From the NCBI GenBank assembly GCA_015680685.1, contig MNCI01003613.1, forward strand, positions 221,349-285,348: 64,000 bases of DNA, given 5' to 3'. The translations under genes were made by a program, and so were the position numbers. The notes beneath the pieces are model-generated. The model ran no database searches. It was not told where the DNA came from and was given only the letters and a program-made list of their open reading frames with translations. Each line of letters begins with the position of its first letter. The first letter of the stretch is position 1. Positions 46,564 to 58,189 of the stretch are shown here, one piece after another. Source of the stretch: Gnetum montanum (Eukaryota; Streptophyta; Gnetopsida; Gnetales; Gnetaceae).

Positions 46564-48379
46564 AAATAAAAACTTGTCTTCAAATTCCTTACAAAATATT
46601 GGGAAGGTCTGGGATTATTGACTGAATGGAACTAATGGGATGACATGTGAACGGATCATCATTACAAGACATGACAAAACTGGTGTTCATGACAACAAGA
46701 GTGAACACCTTATTACATTGACATCAGGCCTTATTTGGCAGCTTGAGAAGGAGAGAGAAAGAATTTTTGCTACTGCCAATTCCAAGATTGCGCCTTTCAT
46801 TGTCCATCTGTAAGCACACCATCGATCTTGCTCCTTGCATAGCTACTTTGGCATTGCTCCATTCCAAGTGTTCTCGCCAGATCCAATCCATTGTTGCATG
46901 ATTGCCATCTGAACACACAACACAATCTTATATTAGCAAGAAATAAGTGAATGTCAATGCAGTTGATACTTTGCTTCAATGAAAGTTCATTGGCTGAGTT
47001 GTGGTATGGATGATACAGATCTGGAGATATATTTATGGTGACTACCAAAGGTGTAGGGGTTAGGAGAAAAATCGAAAAAATTTGTGTCTGGACCCCCATG
47101 ACTAAGAGCGAACCTTCGATAGCAATAGAATGGAGAAAGAAAAAGAACAAGAAATATGGAGAAAAAGAGAAAACTATGACATTGATGAAATGGATGTCAG
47201 AAAGGAAATGAACAAAATTATATAGATTGCAAAAAATGTTAGGGAAAAGAATTTAACTGATGCACCAAAGAGGAATGTTAGTGGGTCCTCCCCAAAGCAG
47301 GCTCATGCCCTTAATGCCCTGAGAAACCCACATTCAAAGAGTCTGTAGGCTCTAGGAATGTCATTTGGAACAAGAGTTAAAGTCTTAACCACAAGAATTT
47401 ACCAAAAAGAAAACAATGCATCAACCAAAATATACACTAATGATACAACCAGAAATGAGGTGAACAATGGAGAGAAGGATGGAGAGAAGAGAATAGAATG
47501 GAATCCCAAGAACAAGGTGGTGTATAGTCCCTTGTGTGTTTCATGGTTAATGTGACTAAGTAGATCCCATTCCAAGTCTGGCCTCAAACAAACCACTTCC
47601 AGTGACTTCGCATTAATTTATTCGACTAAACCATCCACTTGAAGTAACAAGAATACCTTCACCCAAAAGCCACCACCATTCTGACGAAATGAAGGAGGAG
47701 AGAATGGGAAGCGAGAAGGGCCTTAGTTAGAGAGAACATTTTTATTTTAGTTCCATAACTAGTGCATGTAGCCCAAATGATTATTTCATCTAAGGGGTGT
47801 GCTTTGAATTCTCACTTTGTTTTTTTTATTCCTTTTTTTGTTTTATGTGTTTATGTATGAGAACCACACCATGCAAAGACTTTGTTATTTTCATTTGCTC
47901 AGCTTCCCGATGATTGGGTAACATCGAAATGGTAAGGAAACTCAAGAAGAAAACATCCAAGCACCCAAGAGAATGGCCAACACAACTGCATCAAGTTCCC
48001 TTGAAGTCACACCCTTTTCAATCCTTGAGTTCTTCCTTAGTTTGAGAAATGCCCAGTCACCGATTCATTAAAAGTTCTTATTTAGATAGGGACTGTACAT
48101 TTCCAAGCCGAGAGAGACCATAGAAACTTGTGGATGAATGGATGAAGTGAACTCATTGCCTGCCATATCAAAAGAAAAATACCTTAGTATCAACTTCATA
48201 ACTTAAAGGTAAAAATCAAACATTAGCAACCAAATAGAAACACAGTTCATATCATCATGAAGAACACTTATTGGGTGACAAACTTACAAGGTGGATAATA
48301 CACATGCATGCACACAAAAAAAAATTTGAAAAAGTATAACGATGTTATAAAACAAAAATAAGAAAAGTTAAATAAATTT
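46564..48379 (-). other. Element B post-integrase region with internal TATA and extra-ORF remnant
   Basis: On the minus strand it follows element A's order: CATCCATTCATCCACAA; AAGTCACTGGAAG; GGGGAGGACCCACT; then TATATAA (47218-47224), CTATCGAAGGTTCGC (47106-47122) and AGTCATGGGGG. TGTTGTGTGTTCAG (ending at 46909) resembles a 3' splice site directly before an ATG (46908) that opens only 21 codons (MAIMQQWIGSGE). This corresponds to the start of A's extra ORF; the rest of that ORF is missing here. An overlapping minus frame (46918-46724) is open for 64 codons. Confidence 0.6.
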
Positions 48380-48569
48380 GTAAAAAAAAAATGTAAAACA
48401 AAAATGTGTAAAACAAAAACGTGTAAAACAAAAACTTGTAAAACAAAAATGTGTAAAAAAAATGTGGAAAACAAAAATGTGTAAAACAAAAATGTGTAAA
48501 ACAAAAACTTGTAAAACAAAAATGTGTAAAACAAAAATGTGGAAAACAAAAATGTGTAAAACAAAAATT
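48380..48569. repeat. 15-bp tandem array with 75-bp higher-order period
   Basis: About 13 copies of GTAAAACAAAAATGT. Variants ending CTT and beginning GG recur every five units, giving a 75-bp superperiod. On the element's own strand it reads TTTTGTTTTACACATT. Element A has single-copy T-rich sequence at the matching place (14270-14340), so the array arose within B's lineage. Confidence 0.85.
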
Positions 48570-48786
48570 AAAAAGAACTAAGGGCCCCAAATGATTAGCA
48601 TAGGTGACCATCTCCCCCATGACTGAATTGCAAGGGAGAGATTTGAAATAATGAGTGTTTTTTTGAATTTCTTAGAAGTGTCCAACTTCTCCCCATTGAT
48701 GTTCTTAGATTAAGGGGTGAAAGTCGACGACACTCATATTCCAAGGTATCTATGCCTTCGTTGTTGGCATGGGTTGTTCCCCCAGT

Positions 48787-49330
48787 TCATTTCCTGCATA
48801 TTGGTTTGCTCTTTTGACTAGCTGTCAACCACGGGGTGTCCACTACTTGTGTGGTTGCTACATATAGGCATCTTTGTCTCAGAGTTTCAAGGGAACACTT
48901 GTTGCATGGAGGAGATGTTATGCATTCCTCCATGTCATCACCCAATGAGTCACTGTATGTGATGCATGGAACCTTCTTCTTCTCGATATTTTCATAAATT
49001 TTTACCTTAGATATCTCCAAGGAAAGATCGTGAATCCCTAGGCATGCGTCTACTGTACTCAACCATGCCCTTCCCATGATAATTGGGAAGTCCTCTTCGT
49101 TGTTGTTAACTTCTATTACTAGGAAATTGGCTAGCTATGACCAACCACACACAGTGGTAACTATGTCCTCCACCAATCCCAAGGGAATGGTGATGGACTG
49201 GTCAGCCAGCTCTAGTTGGATATTTCTCTTCTTGAGTTGGGGCAGGTTCCAGGCTTGATACATTTCTCATGAAATTAAGTTGACTCCAGAACCTGAGTCA
49301 AGAAGAGCCTTATGAGGCTCGTTCCCAATG
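48787..49330 (-). pseudogene. Element B aspartic protease, nearly intact
   Basis: The active site reads LLDSGSGVNLIS (Asp-Ser-Gly near 49290-49298). It is followed by LKKRNIQLELADQSITIPLG, EEDFPIIMGRAWLSTVDACL and, from 49077, an open frame of 96 codons. One or two stops interrupt the N-terminal part. The end (VVDTPWLTASQKSKPICRK) matches A's linker just before RT, after which the family's pol region is missing. Confidence 0.82.
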
Positions 49331-49389
49331 ACTTGGAGGTAGATTAAGGGACTTCCAGTGTTAGATAGTTTCTTGGGAAGATGGCCTAC

Positions 49390-51900
49390 CTTGATCTAGT
49401 CGATTACGATAAGTGTTAACATAACCATATGCGTTAAGCTCTGTTGTTGGACTGAAGGGTGCTCCGAAGCCTTATGTGTTGGAGGAGCGTGCATAGACTC
49501 AACCACTTGTTGTTGTGAAATCTTTTCTAGGCTTTTGGTTCTTCTGTAGGTTGAATGGTTACGACTCTCGTAGTGTTACGTTGCTACGGTTGAGTGGGGA
49601 GTTCCCCTTGCATTGTTGGAGCAGGAGGTATGGGAACTATCGGTGGAAGAGAGACGGACGGATTAGGAGGATGGTATGGGTATGGAGCATCTTCTGGAGG
49701 AGAAGGAGTCCTTCTAAAGTACTCCTGAGCTTGGTAGTGATGTTGGGGAGTTGTGTGACCCATGGAGTCACTTGGAGAAATCGGCTGTTGCACGTAGTAT
49801 CCATATGGATCGGGTTGTCGGTAAGGGTACTGTTGTTTCGGTGGTGGCATCCCTCATGACTGTGGGTATTGCCACTGCTGATGTTGTCCAATGGGTTGTG
49901 GTGGAGTTCCAATTGGATAGTATGTCAATGGTTGGTGGAACTATCTTGGGTTACCTTGGGGATAAGGTAACCTTCGGGGTGTCTACCGTCTGTTGAGTCT
50001 TAGGTTGAGTGCATACACCCCAGACTCTTGTAGATGTGAGATGATTGGATAGCATCCCTTAGGATGGTCATAGTAGCAGATCTTACATCCACCATCATTG
50101 TCTATATCTAAATCCACAACCTCATTGGAGATAATTATTCTCCCCTTACCCTTGTCACGTGCAGGGCCTGAATCTCTCCGCTTTTTCTTATCCTTGTCAC
50201 TACTTCGTTCCTCCTTAGACTCCTCTACAATCTTCAGGAAAAGTTCAAATATACTATCCAAGGAGTCCTGTATTTGATCTACCTTAGCTACTACCTTCGT
50301 TGTTAGCTTCTGAAGCATCAAATTTTTCCTATTCACCAACTCTTCGAGTGGTGACTCATCCTCTTCATCGAAGAATCTCACTCCCTTCTTTTGGAGGGAA
50401 GGATTGCGATTATATTCTTCCATGCTCTCTCTTTTTCGTAGCTCCCCTTCTTCTATGGCTACTTGTTTCAACAAGCGATGAATTTCATGGGATCTAAGTT
50501 TTGATAGTCTCCCTTGGGCATAAGTCCCAAGGGTTCTCCTAGTTTCATACCTTAGCCCATCCACAAGGTGGTGGAGTTGATCCCGCTATGCGTAACCATG
50601 GCTCGGGCAACGATGTAATAATGCGTAGTAGTGGCCCATGGAAGCATCCAAGGGTTCATGATTACCCTTCTTCCATCCTTAGATCTGCTTACACAAATTA
50701 GACACTTTGAAGTATGTTTGATATTTATCGTTGAAGAGTTCTAACATCGTACTCCACCTCCTAATGGTTTCCGATTCTAAGGACTGGTACCAACTCTCTA
50801 CTTCCTTTATGAGTGTCCTAGGAAATAAATTTAGTTTCTACCACTCATTTTCTATGTTTTTCAAGGTGCATGCATCATGGAATGCCTATAAATGATTTTT
50901 CGAATCAGCGTTATATCCCCCTTCGAACCGTGGGATGTTGTTCATGTCTAAGCGCTTGATCCGACTGTCCTTTTGATGCCTTGTTGGTATTCTCACTACC
51001 TCCATGATATCTAGCATGTTTTGGGTGGCAAGTAGGGGCTTGTCATGATCATCTCTTTCATGATGTCTATGATGTCTACATTGTTCCCTACTTTCCCTTC
51101 GTTCATGCCCTTGTCCTCTCTCTCGACTCTCTTGTAAGGTCTCTCATTTTGCCTACCTCGACTCTCTTGTTATGTTCTTGGTTGCTATGCCTAGATGTGA
51201 AAGGAGAGGGTGAATGATGTGATGAAGGGGAAGAAGAAGGAGAACCATCATCATGACGATGCTTCTTGCCTTCTCTTCTGTGGCTTCGACCCCGATCGTG
51301 ATGACGATTTGAGTGCCTATCCTTGTCATGTGTTGTTGTTCCCTTAGTGAACCATTGGCATTCCTGGGGATCAGACCCAGGTTTGTGTATCATGGAGCGT
51401 AGGTTTTGATACCCCACCTCCTCACTATCATTAGGAGGGAGAACATATTTCGATAGAGAACCTGTTATAAGTGGTTCACCATCTCCTATTTCACTTAGGA
51501 CATGCAGGACCTCTTTGCCCTTCAATAGTGTATGTTGGCTCTCCTGCCTTGAGTCCATTATACATTGTACTACTGTGGGATGATAATCCCTTGTGTCAAA
51601 ATCACCTATAACGTATTTAGCATAGAGCTATGTCATGCTGATCTGTGCAAGAGCACAGAGGAGCATGTTTGGGACTGCATGATCCGGAGGTAACACTGTG
51701 TTACCTTGCAAATCTCTCCAGTGCATCTGTTCATCCTGATGAAGGATAAAAGTAAAATTAGGTATGTACTCATCGAGATGAGTATATACCACCCTATATT
51801 ATTGAGGAACTGGTTGATTTTGGTTATGTGTTTTAGACTTCCGACTGTTTCTAGTATGATCCCTAGGTGGTGTAATGCTCTTATTCGAAGAAGAAGACAT
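49390..51900 (-). pseudogene. gag: Element B gag with nucleocapsid-like motif and Pro/Tyr-rich linker
   Basis: ATG at 51900 opens MSSSSNKSITPPRDH, then VVYTHLDEYIPNFTFILHQD. The open stretch 51558-51103 has a His/Arg/Asp-rich tract (THDKDRHSNRHHDRGRSHR) and Ser-rich linker. Capsid blocks NIPRFEGGYN and KNIEN lie near 50850-50950. The open stretch 50564-49983 continues with GRLSKLRSHEIHRLLKQ and the Cys/His cluster CKICYYDHPKGC. The next frame (49850-49584) is rich in Pro, Gln and Tyr (YPYRQPDPYGYYVQQP) and ends PTMQGEL, as in A. It is better preserved than A's copy but still has stops. Confidence 0.85.
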
Positions 51901-52022
51901 GTTTATTATTCGGTGTGCTAATTAACCATTATAATTTTTCTTATTTAATTAACCCTAAGGTTTGTTTTAGCTCCCAATGATATGAGTAATTTCCTATGTT
52001 CTATTTAGCGCACAAACACTTA

Positions 52023-52041
52023 GTCCCCGACAACGGCACCA
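52023..52041 (-). other. Element B primer-binding site (tRNA-Asp type)
   Basis: On the minus strand TGGTGCCGTTGTCGGGGAC begins one base after the LTR. It differs from the tRNA-Asp complement TGGCGCCGTTGCCGGGG only by C-to-T changes. Confidence 0.92.
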
Positions 52042-52042
52042 A

Positions 52043-52932
52043 TGATGAGTGGCGAGGTACCCCTACACTCAACCATATGAATATGAGCGTAGCACGCGTG
52101 ATCCGATCGAACTCCACAGACTAAGTGCCTACACGCCTCATGGAACACTTAAGGTTAATTATTTGTTGTCTTCCCAAACTTACTTGTAGTTTTCACGATG
52201 TATGGTTAAGTCTGAGGTATATGATTTTTATAGCTTTTTGGTTTTATCTCCTATGCTAGAGAGGTGAAGGGTGAAGAGACTAATTGACTAACTTTAACTA
52301 ACTAACTAAGTCTTAATTAACCTAGCATCAACATCCGTTCCCACTTACCGTTCACACCCTCAACCAATGCAACCTTGGTTACCAAACGCTAATCGTTGCT
52401 AGCATCACCAAGCATAATGCATGTGCTTGAAGCGGTCGTACTGAGGCACTTAACTAGGAGAGAAGGATTGAGAAAGATTTAATAACTAATAAAGCATTTA
52501 AATGATAAACAATAAATAATAGTAAATAAAATCCTAATTAGCCTATTCCATGGATTGTAAGGTTTATCCAAGAAGTTTGTCTTTATTTCCGTACACAAAC
52601 ATGTGTTCAGGTACAATATTTGCTCGAATAAAGATCCATTCACTTTGGAGCTCCTACTACGGGAACATGGAAAATATTCTATCTCTAGAAAGGTAAAACT
52701 GCCAGAGTTTCTCTAAGGGTCTAGATCTAGATGAGAAACAAGGGAGAGCTGCCTCTTATTTATAAACTTGGCGACAGACCGTGATATCACGTACATGATA
52801 TTGCGGGGGATGATGCGATATCGTGTACATGATATCGCGGAGGATGATGCGATATTGCGTACACAATATCATGTGGGATGCGATAACATGGTGGACGCGA
52901 TATTGCGGCCCATTAGATATCACGTCCCATCA
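52043..52932 (-). repeat. Element B 5' LTR
   Basis: 890 bp; on the minus strand it starts TGATGGGACG and ends GCCACTCATCA. It matches 45907-46550 across both sides of the gap. TATA on the minus strand is at 52758-52765. Confidence 0.92.
52783..52921 (-). promoter_or_regulatory. Array of nine GATATC palindromes in element B 5' LTR
   Basis: GATATC-type cores begin at about 52783, 52797, 52817, 52831, 52851, 52865, 52881, 52899 and 52916. This is two more copies than in the 3' LTR, indicating copy-number change within the array since insertion or before. It lies upstream of the TATA on the minus strand. Confidence 0.6.
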
Positions 52933-52937
52933 ATCAT

Positions 52938-53640
52938 GGAACCTATCCATAGACTAGCTGAAATGTAGTGTATTCAATAGGAGTTTTTCATGCCCTTTGA
53001 TAGATCTAGAAGACATTATTAAGTTTTTTGCCCCAATTTATTCTATACCTACTAATTGTTTCCTAAGTATTCTTAAAATTTCATCATTAGTGACTTTTGC
53101 TTAACCATTGGCCTATGGATGATAAAGGAAAGTAACTTATGATTACCTCAACAAGATTCCAATAAATTCTTGAAAATCTTACCAGTAAATTGTGTACAAT
53201 TATTTAAGATCAAGATTCATGGGAATCTAAACTTATGAAGTACATTGTTCTAGAGGAAGTTGATGTAGTGGTAGATGACTAGTTATTAATAGTAGCAACT
53301 TCTATCCACTTCATGCAATAATCTACACATAAAATGATGTATGCCTTATCATTGAAGATTAGAGAGATGAAACTAATGAAGTCAATCCCTCATTTGTTGA
53401 AGGGCTTGAGTGGTTGGATCCACTATTGTGGTTCCTCCATACATGAAGACATACATCCTTCGCACTGGCACATATAAAAAAAAAGGCACAATGTATTGAG
53501 TGTCATGGAATACTATGGGATAAAAGTATCCCATGAGCAACAACTTTATTATGATTCTCTTTCTAGCATAGTGCCCACCATAGCTGGTGTGACGCATGTG
53601 AGCCAAGACATCATCTTGACTTTCATTAGGAATACACCAT
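52938..53640 (-). pseudogene. Element D integrase, zinc region and core
   Basis: Minus-strand landmarks: HMRHTSYGGHYARKRIIIKL, LLMGYFYPIVFHDTQY, RFP followed by ILILNNCTQF (SDNG block with Asp to Asn), ESC, and KKLNNVF with TPIEYTTFQLVYG next to the B junction. It is the same lineage as element A by layout. The gene continues at 45535-45906 on the far side of element B. Confidence 0.75.
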
Positions 53641-53849
53641 CTTTCTAGGCCATCAGAGCATTTCTTATAGATATTTTTTGAAAACCAAGGCCTTAATTAG
53701 TGTTGGAATCATTGGATTTTACATTTGTTCCATCTAGAAGGAAGCTTCTGGGCCACCAAGTAATTAAGAATTTTTGTGTATCATGGGCATTGACATCTGC
53801 ATTTTGATTTGAAAGTAACCTTACAAATATGGTTATCTAGAAAGTTAAT

Positions 53850-55110
53850 AAGTATACCTTCTTCCTTATTGCTAGTTTAGATTCATAATAGATGATCTAC
53901 CACCATGTTCTTGGCTCCCTTGCAATTAATCATATGAAGGTAAAATTCCTACAAGAGAATCAATCATCATATCATATGAAGATTAGCATCTAGTTTGTTC
54001 ATGAGAAATCTAATGATGCTATGAATAGTGTGAATAAATATTTTGCATCATAGAACATAATGCCTAAATTTTTGAAGAACAAAAACAAGGACTATCAACT
54101 CCTTTTTCATGGTGGTATAGTTTACCTAAGGCTCCATAATGCTTTGGCTAGCATAGTAGATACATTAGGGTCTCTTTTTCTCATCGAATTGCCTTATAAA
54201 TAGCATCTAATACAAAGTCAGAAGAATCTATCATTATGTAAAGTATTTGAGTCCAATTAGGACTCTAAAACATATGGGTTTGGGTTAGTCTTTCCTTTAA
54301 ACATTAGAAGACATTCTTACAGTCCTTGCTTCACAAGAATGGAATATATTTCTTCATGAGCTCAAATAAGGTTCTAACTATTCTAGAATAATATTTAATA
54401 GAAGGATGATAAGTACTAGTGTGACATAGGAAAGATCATACCTATTTAACTATTATAGCCATTTGTGTTATGTTCTTGATGGTGTAGATCTTGTCAAGAT
54501 CAACTTCAATCCTTTTTTTGATACTTTATGACCAAGAACAATGCTATTAGTCATCATTAGTTAGCTTATTTCCTAATTTAACTTTAAGTTCACCTAGAAG
54601 TAATGATATAAGAAAGCTTTACATTGGTTCAAGACTTCCTAAAATGATTTTCCATAAGTGGAAAATTCATCCATGAAAATTTCTACACTGTTGTCGATGT
54701 AATCTTGGAACACCGACATTACCAATTATTGAAATAGGGCTAGTGCATTGCATAATCTAAAGGGCATGTGATTAAATGTAAATATTCTTCATAGACATAT
54801 AAAGATAGTCTTGTCTTGATTCTTTAGCACTCTATTAGTTTTATTGTAAGTAGAGTACTCATCAAGAAAGCTATAGTGCTTTTGGCCAAAGATATTATCT
54901 AATTTCTAGACCATAAATGGCAATGGAAACTTGTCTTTAAAAGTGATAGCATTTAAAAAGCTATATTCAAAATATACTTTCTATTCATTTTCCTCCTTAG
55001 ATGCAACTACAATTAGAATGATCCATTCACTGTTAGAAATAAGAGTAATGAAACCAACATGTAGAAGATGGCCTATTTTACCTTTCACTATATCCTACAT
55101 ATGTGGATTA
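53850..55110 (-). pseudogene. Element D reverse transcriptase and RNase H, decayed
   Basis: RT blocks on the minus strand: ISNSEWIILIVVASKEEN, NAITFKDKFPLPFMV, NHMPFRLCNALALFQ, and VEIFMDEFSTYGKSF with FMDE at 54677-54666. RNase H follows with HSIIRFLMNKLDANLHMI and INCKGAKNMVVDHLL. The FMDEFSTYG string is identical in protein to element A's site. Stops and shifts are frequent. Confidence 0.8.
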
Positions 55111-55639
55111 ATTCTTTATTGTAATATACATTGAGGTCTAATAATATATATGCAATGTTAAGAGATTGAAGAGTCAATTCCTGTGTGTTCATCATGGGAC
55201 TAGTCAAAGGCTCTTTTCTACTTTGCAACTACCTTTTCTAATTCAACATTTTGGATTATCGTTACGAAGAAGTTAATGATTATAGAGCCATCATTCATAA
55301 GGAAAAACTACTCTACGCATTTTGGAAATGGCTTGAGTTCAAGTACTAGGGAGAAAATATCCTAGGATAAATTAAGGGTGTCTTAGAATTCAAGATCATA
55401 TTACATCACCACGTCTACCTTCATTCTATTCTTTCTTCCCAACTTAGATGATTTGGCATGATGAAAGGCAAGAGCATCAATTGTTCTCTTGAAGAATTGA
55501 TGTGTAGCTTTATGGACCAAATGCTCTATGATATAGTAGTTACAACCATGCTTGCTACAAGAATGGGAAGAATCACATGAGATTTACTTGTACTATGTCT
55601 TCTTAGTTGCATCTTTCCTATCAATTTCAAGATGAAGGC

Positions 55640-56000
55640 CTTGGAAAACTAATCTTACATTAATGGTGCTTAGCTAGGCTCTTCCCATGATGATAGGGAA
55701 GTTATCTTCCATTCTATTTTCCATTTTGATTACCAAGAATTTAGCAAGGTATGACCATCTTACCAAAGTAGTCATAATATCATTCATTTATTCCATGTAG
55801 TATGTATAAGATTGGTTTGCCCTCTTCAACCTAATGTTAGTATTCTTAAGAGAGGGAAGTCCAAAATCAAGGTATTACTAAAATAAAATAATATTGACTC
55901 CTAAAATAGATTTACATAGATCTAGGTAATGACCTTATCACTAATTAGAATTTCCATCATGGGACTACTAGTATTGGTCTTCTTTTTAGGCAGATGACCT
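55640..56000 (-). pseudogene. Element D aspartic protease remnant
   Basis: The minus strand reads EDNFPIIMGRA, stop, LSTINVRLVFQGLHLEID, the counterpart of FPIIMGRAWLSTVD in element B. The active-site part upstream is too degraded to place exactly. Confidence 0.65.
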
Positions 56001-56639
56001 TCTCTTACTACCCTAGTAGTCTTCTTAGATATTGTGATTATTACAATGTCATTGCTATCAAGTGCCATCACATTTGAACAACTATATACATTGAAAGAAT
56101 TCTTCCCTAAGATGGATGGATTATTTTAAGAGTGCTTAAGGAATGGTATTAAGACTTCTTGAATTCTAACTTCTATTTAACTTGACCTCTTGAATTCTAA
56201 CTTCTATTTAACTTGAAGGATTATCCTCTCCACATGAGGAAGAGGATGGCATGGACCTAGCCCCATGTTATTCACATTTGCATTTGCAAAAATATTTCCT
56301 ACAATGGAATCTCAAATTCCCTCAACAACCAAGTTGACAGGAGCTTGGTAATATTTCCCCACAACATATGTGAAAGTAGAATTAACATAATATGCAATAT
56401 CAAATAATTTATTTTTTCTTGGTTTCGATGGATTGGTTATCCCACCTTGCATGAAATTAGATAATAAAAGCTACTATGGATGATGAGGATCTTGTAAGGT
56501 AGGGTTATTGGAATAAGAATCTAAAGTGAATAACATCAATTTTTGCATGGCTTAGGCATATATAGGTATACACTTCTAGGATGGTACAATGAGATGGACA
56601 AGGAAGTTCTTGTCTATTTCATAATAAACTTGGGATTCA

Positions 56640-57640
56640 AAGGCATCCCAACTCATCCCATTTGATCAATCATGTTGACCATGACTGGGTAGTATTGCAA
56701 GTTATGAAAATTTACATAATACTCATAGGGATCCTTATCATTGGAGGATGAGGAAGTCTCATTAGAATACTCTCTTATGTCATTTGAGGAAAAGAGCTTA
56801 TCTATACTTTTTCCACTATACTTCTTTGTGTGCCTAGGTGGTACAATGGCTTTTGATACCTCAACCACTCTACCTTGAAGATCCTTGAGGGTAGCGGTCA
56901 TCTTCTTGTTCATCACATCCCAAACTTGATCCACCTAGTGGGAAAAGTCTCCTAAGGCTTTATGAGTTTGAACTTAATCATGTGCCAAGGCCTCAATAGT
57001 AGAAGGAGTTTTGATTGTACTTTTAATCTCATTCTTGCACATGGGATCATGATTATACTCCTTTGATAATTACTATTTTTTCATTCACCTTCCATACTAG
57101 TAATAGTATCCAGGAATGCTTTGCTTTGGGTCATGGATTTTTTGTGTACCTAACCCATTACATACATATCTACTTGTTCCATTATCTCGTTCCTCAGTTC
57201 TTTTACGATATGCCTAAGCTACTCTCTTTGGTTAAAGCCATGGTTTAGAAAATGATGAATAGTCTAAAGATATCTCTTCATGATAATATATATTGATTTA
57301 TAGGCTCCTTGCCTTCATCTAGTCATCTCCTTCTAGATGTTGGAAATGTGAACATAGGTTTGTAACTTGGTGTGGAAAAATATAATCATGCCATCCCATG
57401 CTTGAATTGAATTAGGTGATAAGGATTTGTACTAGGTTCTAGCCTATTCAATGAAGGTGTCGGGGAATAATCAGAAACTTTTCCAATCACAAATGATCCC
57501 TTGTAAATAACAAGCATTATCAAATGCCTACACATGAAGCTAGGGATTGTAGTGATGGAAAAATTTAGTCCTAGAAAAATTGAAAAATTCCATACAAAAT
57601 ATTTTAACTTCAAAATCCATGAACCTCAAAAGAACTTAGA
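56640..57640 (-). pseudogene. gag: Element D gag, decayed
   Basis: Minus strand: MDFEVKIFCMEFFNFSRTKF, AFDNACYLQGIICDWKSF, LFPDTFIE and RQGAYKSIYIIMKRYL correspond to A's capsid blocks (ENDWQNLKLFPR). An open stretch at 56934-56653 (MDQVWDVMNKKMTATLKDLQ, then SSSNDKDPYEYYVNFHN) lies where the coiled and linker parts of gag are in B. The N-terminal part, primer site and 5' LTR were not found. Confidence 0.65.
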
Positions 57641-57928
57641 GCACCTTTAATAGTTTTGCTAATGCTGAAGTACTTAAATGTATACAAGAGAAAACGTATG
57701 AAATAGTAATTCAAGTGCTAAATCCAAGAATAGAGAGATAGGAAAACAATATGATAAAAAAAAAAGAACTACAAACTTTGTATTAAATATTATAATAATT
57801 TGTGAAAAATAACAAAGGTTTAGAGAGTATAGATTGTGGGAATTAAAAGCCCAAGAATAAAAAAATATCCTTAAATTCTAATGCAGATGGCAGGGTGTAT
57901 TTTGCAACTAGATCCACACTTATCTATC

Positions 57929-58108
57929 TCAACTGATTTGCTCTTGAACTTCATCCATAATAGGTTCTCTTTGGTCACGATGATCTACACTAGATGAAAG
58001 GTTATGGATTCTCAGATCTTTCTTTTCTCTAAAAGTCTTAAGTTCAGCCAAATCAAAATGATTCAACAAGTCTTCAAAATGATGAAGATTTTGGTTTAAG
58101 TAGGCCAT
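57929..58108 (-). CDS. Short unknown 59-residue ORF, coding-like
   Basis: ATG at 58108 to TGA at 57929, uninterrupted. It starts MAYLNQNLHHFEDLLNHFDL, then AELKTFREKKDLRIHNL, and ends PIMDEVQEQIS. It is hydrophilic and helical. It lies between D's gag and E's LTR, so it could be a remnant of D's leader or part of another element. Function unknown. Confidence 0.3.
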   Translation of the reverse strand: MAYLNQNLHHFEDLLNHFDLAELKTFREKKDLRIHNLSSSVDHRDQREPIMDEVQEQIS

Positions 58109-58189
58109 GAATTTACTGATTTTTTTTAGATTTGATTCTAGCTAATTTTTGACATTTCCTACAATGTTTTTAATGCTTTTGATGGTTAA

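Larger units (their letters stand above)
45907..52932 (-). mobile_element. Element B: internally deleted Gypsy element of A's lineage, nested in element D
   Basis: LTRs at 52043-52932 (5') and 45907-46550 (3', partly N) flank an interior with primer site, gag, nucleocapsid-like cluster, protease, post-integrase non-coding region and polypurine tract. RT, RNase H and integrase are absent. Protease (ending about 48787) is followed within about 170 bp by the block that in element A comes after integrase. Flanking 5-mers are GTCAT and ATCAT, one mismatch. Without pol it could have moved only if enzymes came from another element. Confidence 0.92.

Noticed and set aside
48380-48569. CRISPR-like repeat array
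   Set aside because: Units are contiguous with no unique spacers, and the setting is a plant retrotransposon.
48268-48620. Minus-strand frames of Phe/Cys/Thr-rich repeats
   Set aside because: They are direct translations of the 15-bp tandem array in a non-coding part of element B.
49515-49859. Plus-strand frame of 114 codons opposite element B gag
   Set aside because: It is antisense to the conserved Pro/Tyr-rich linker of gag, and only the minus frame is conserved with element A.
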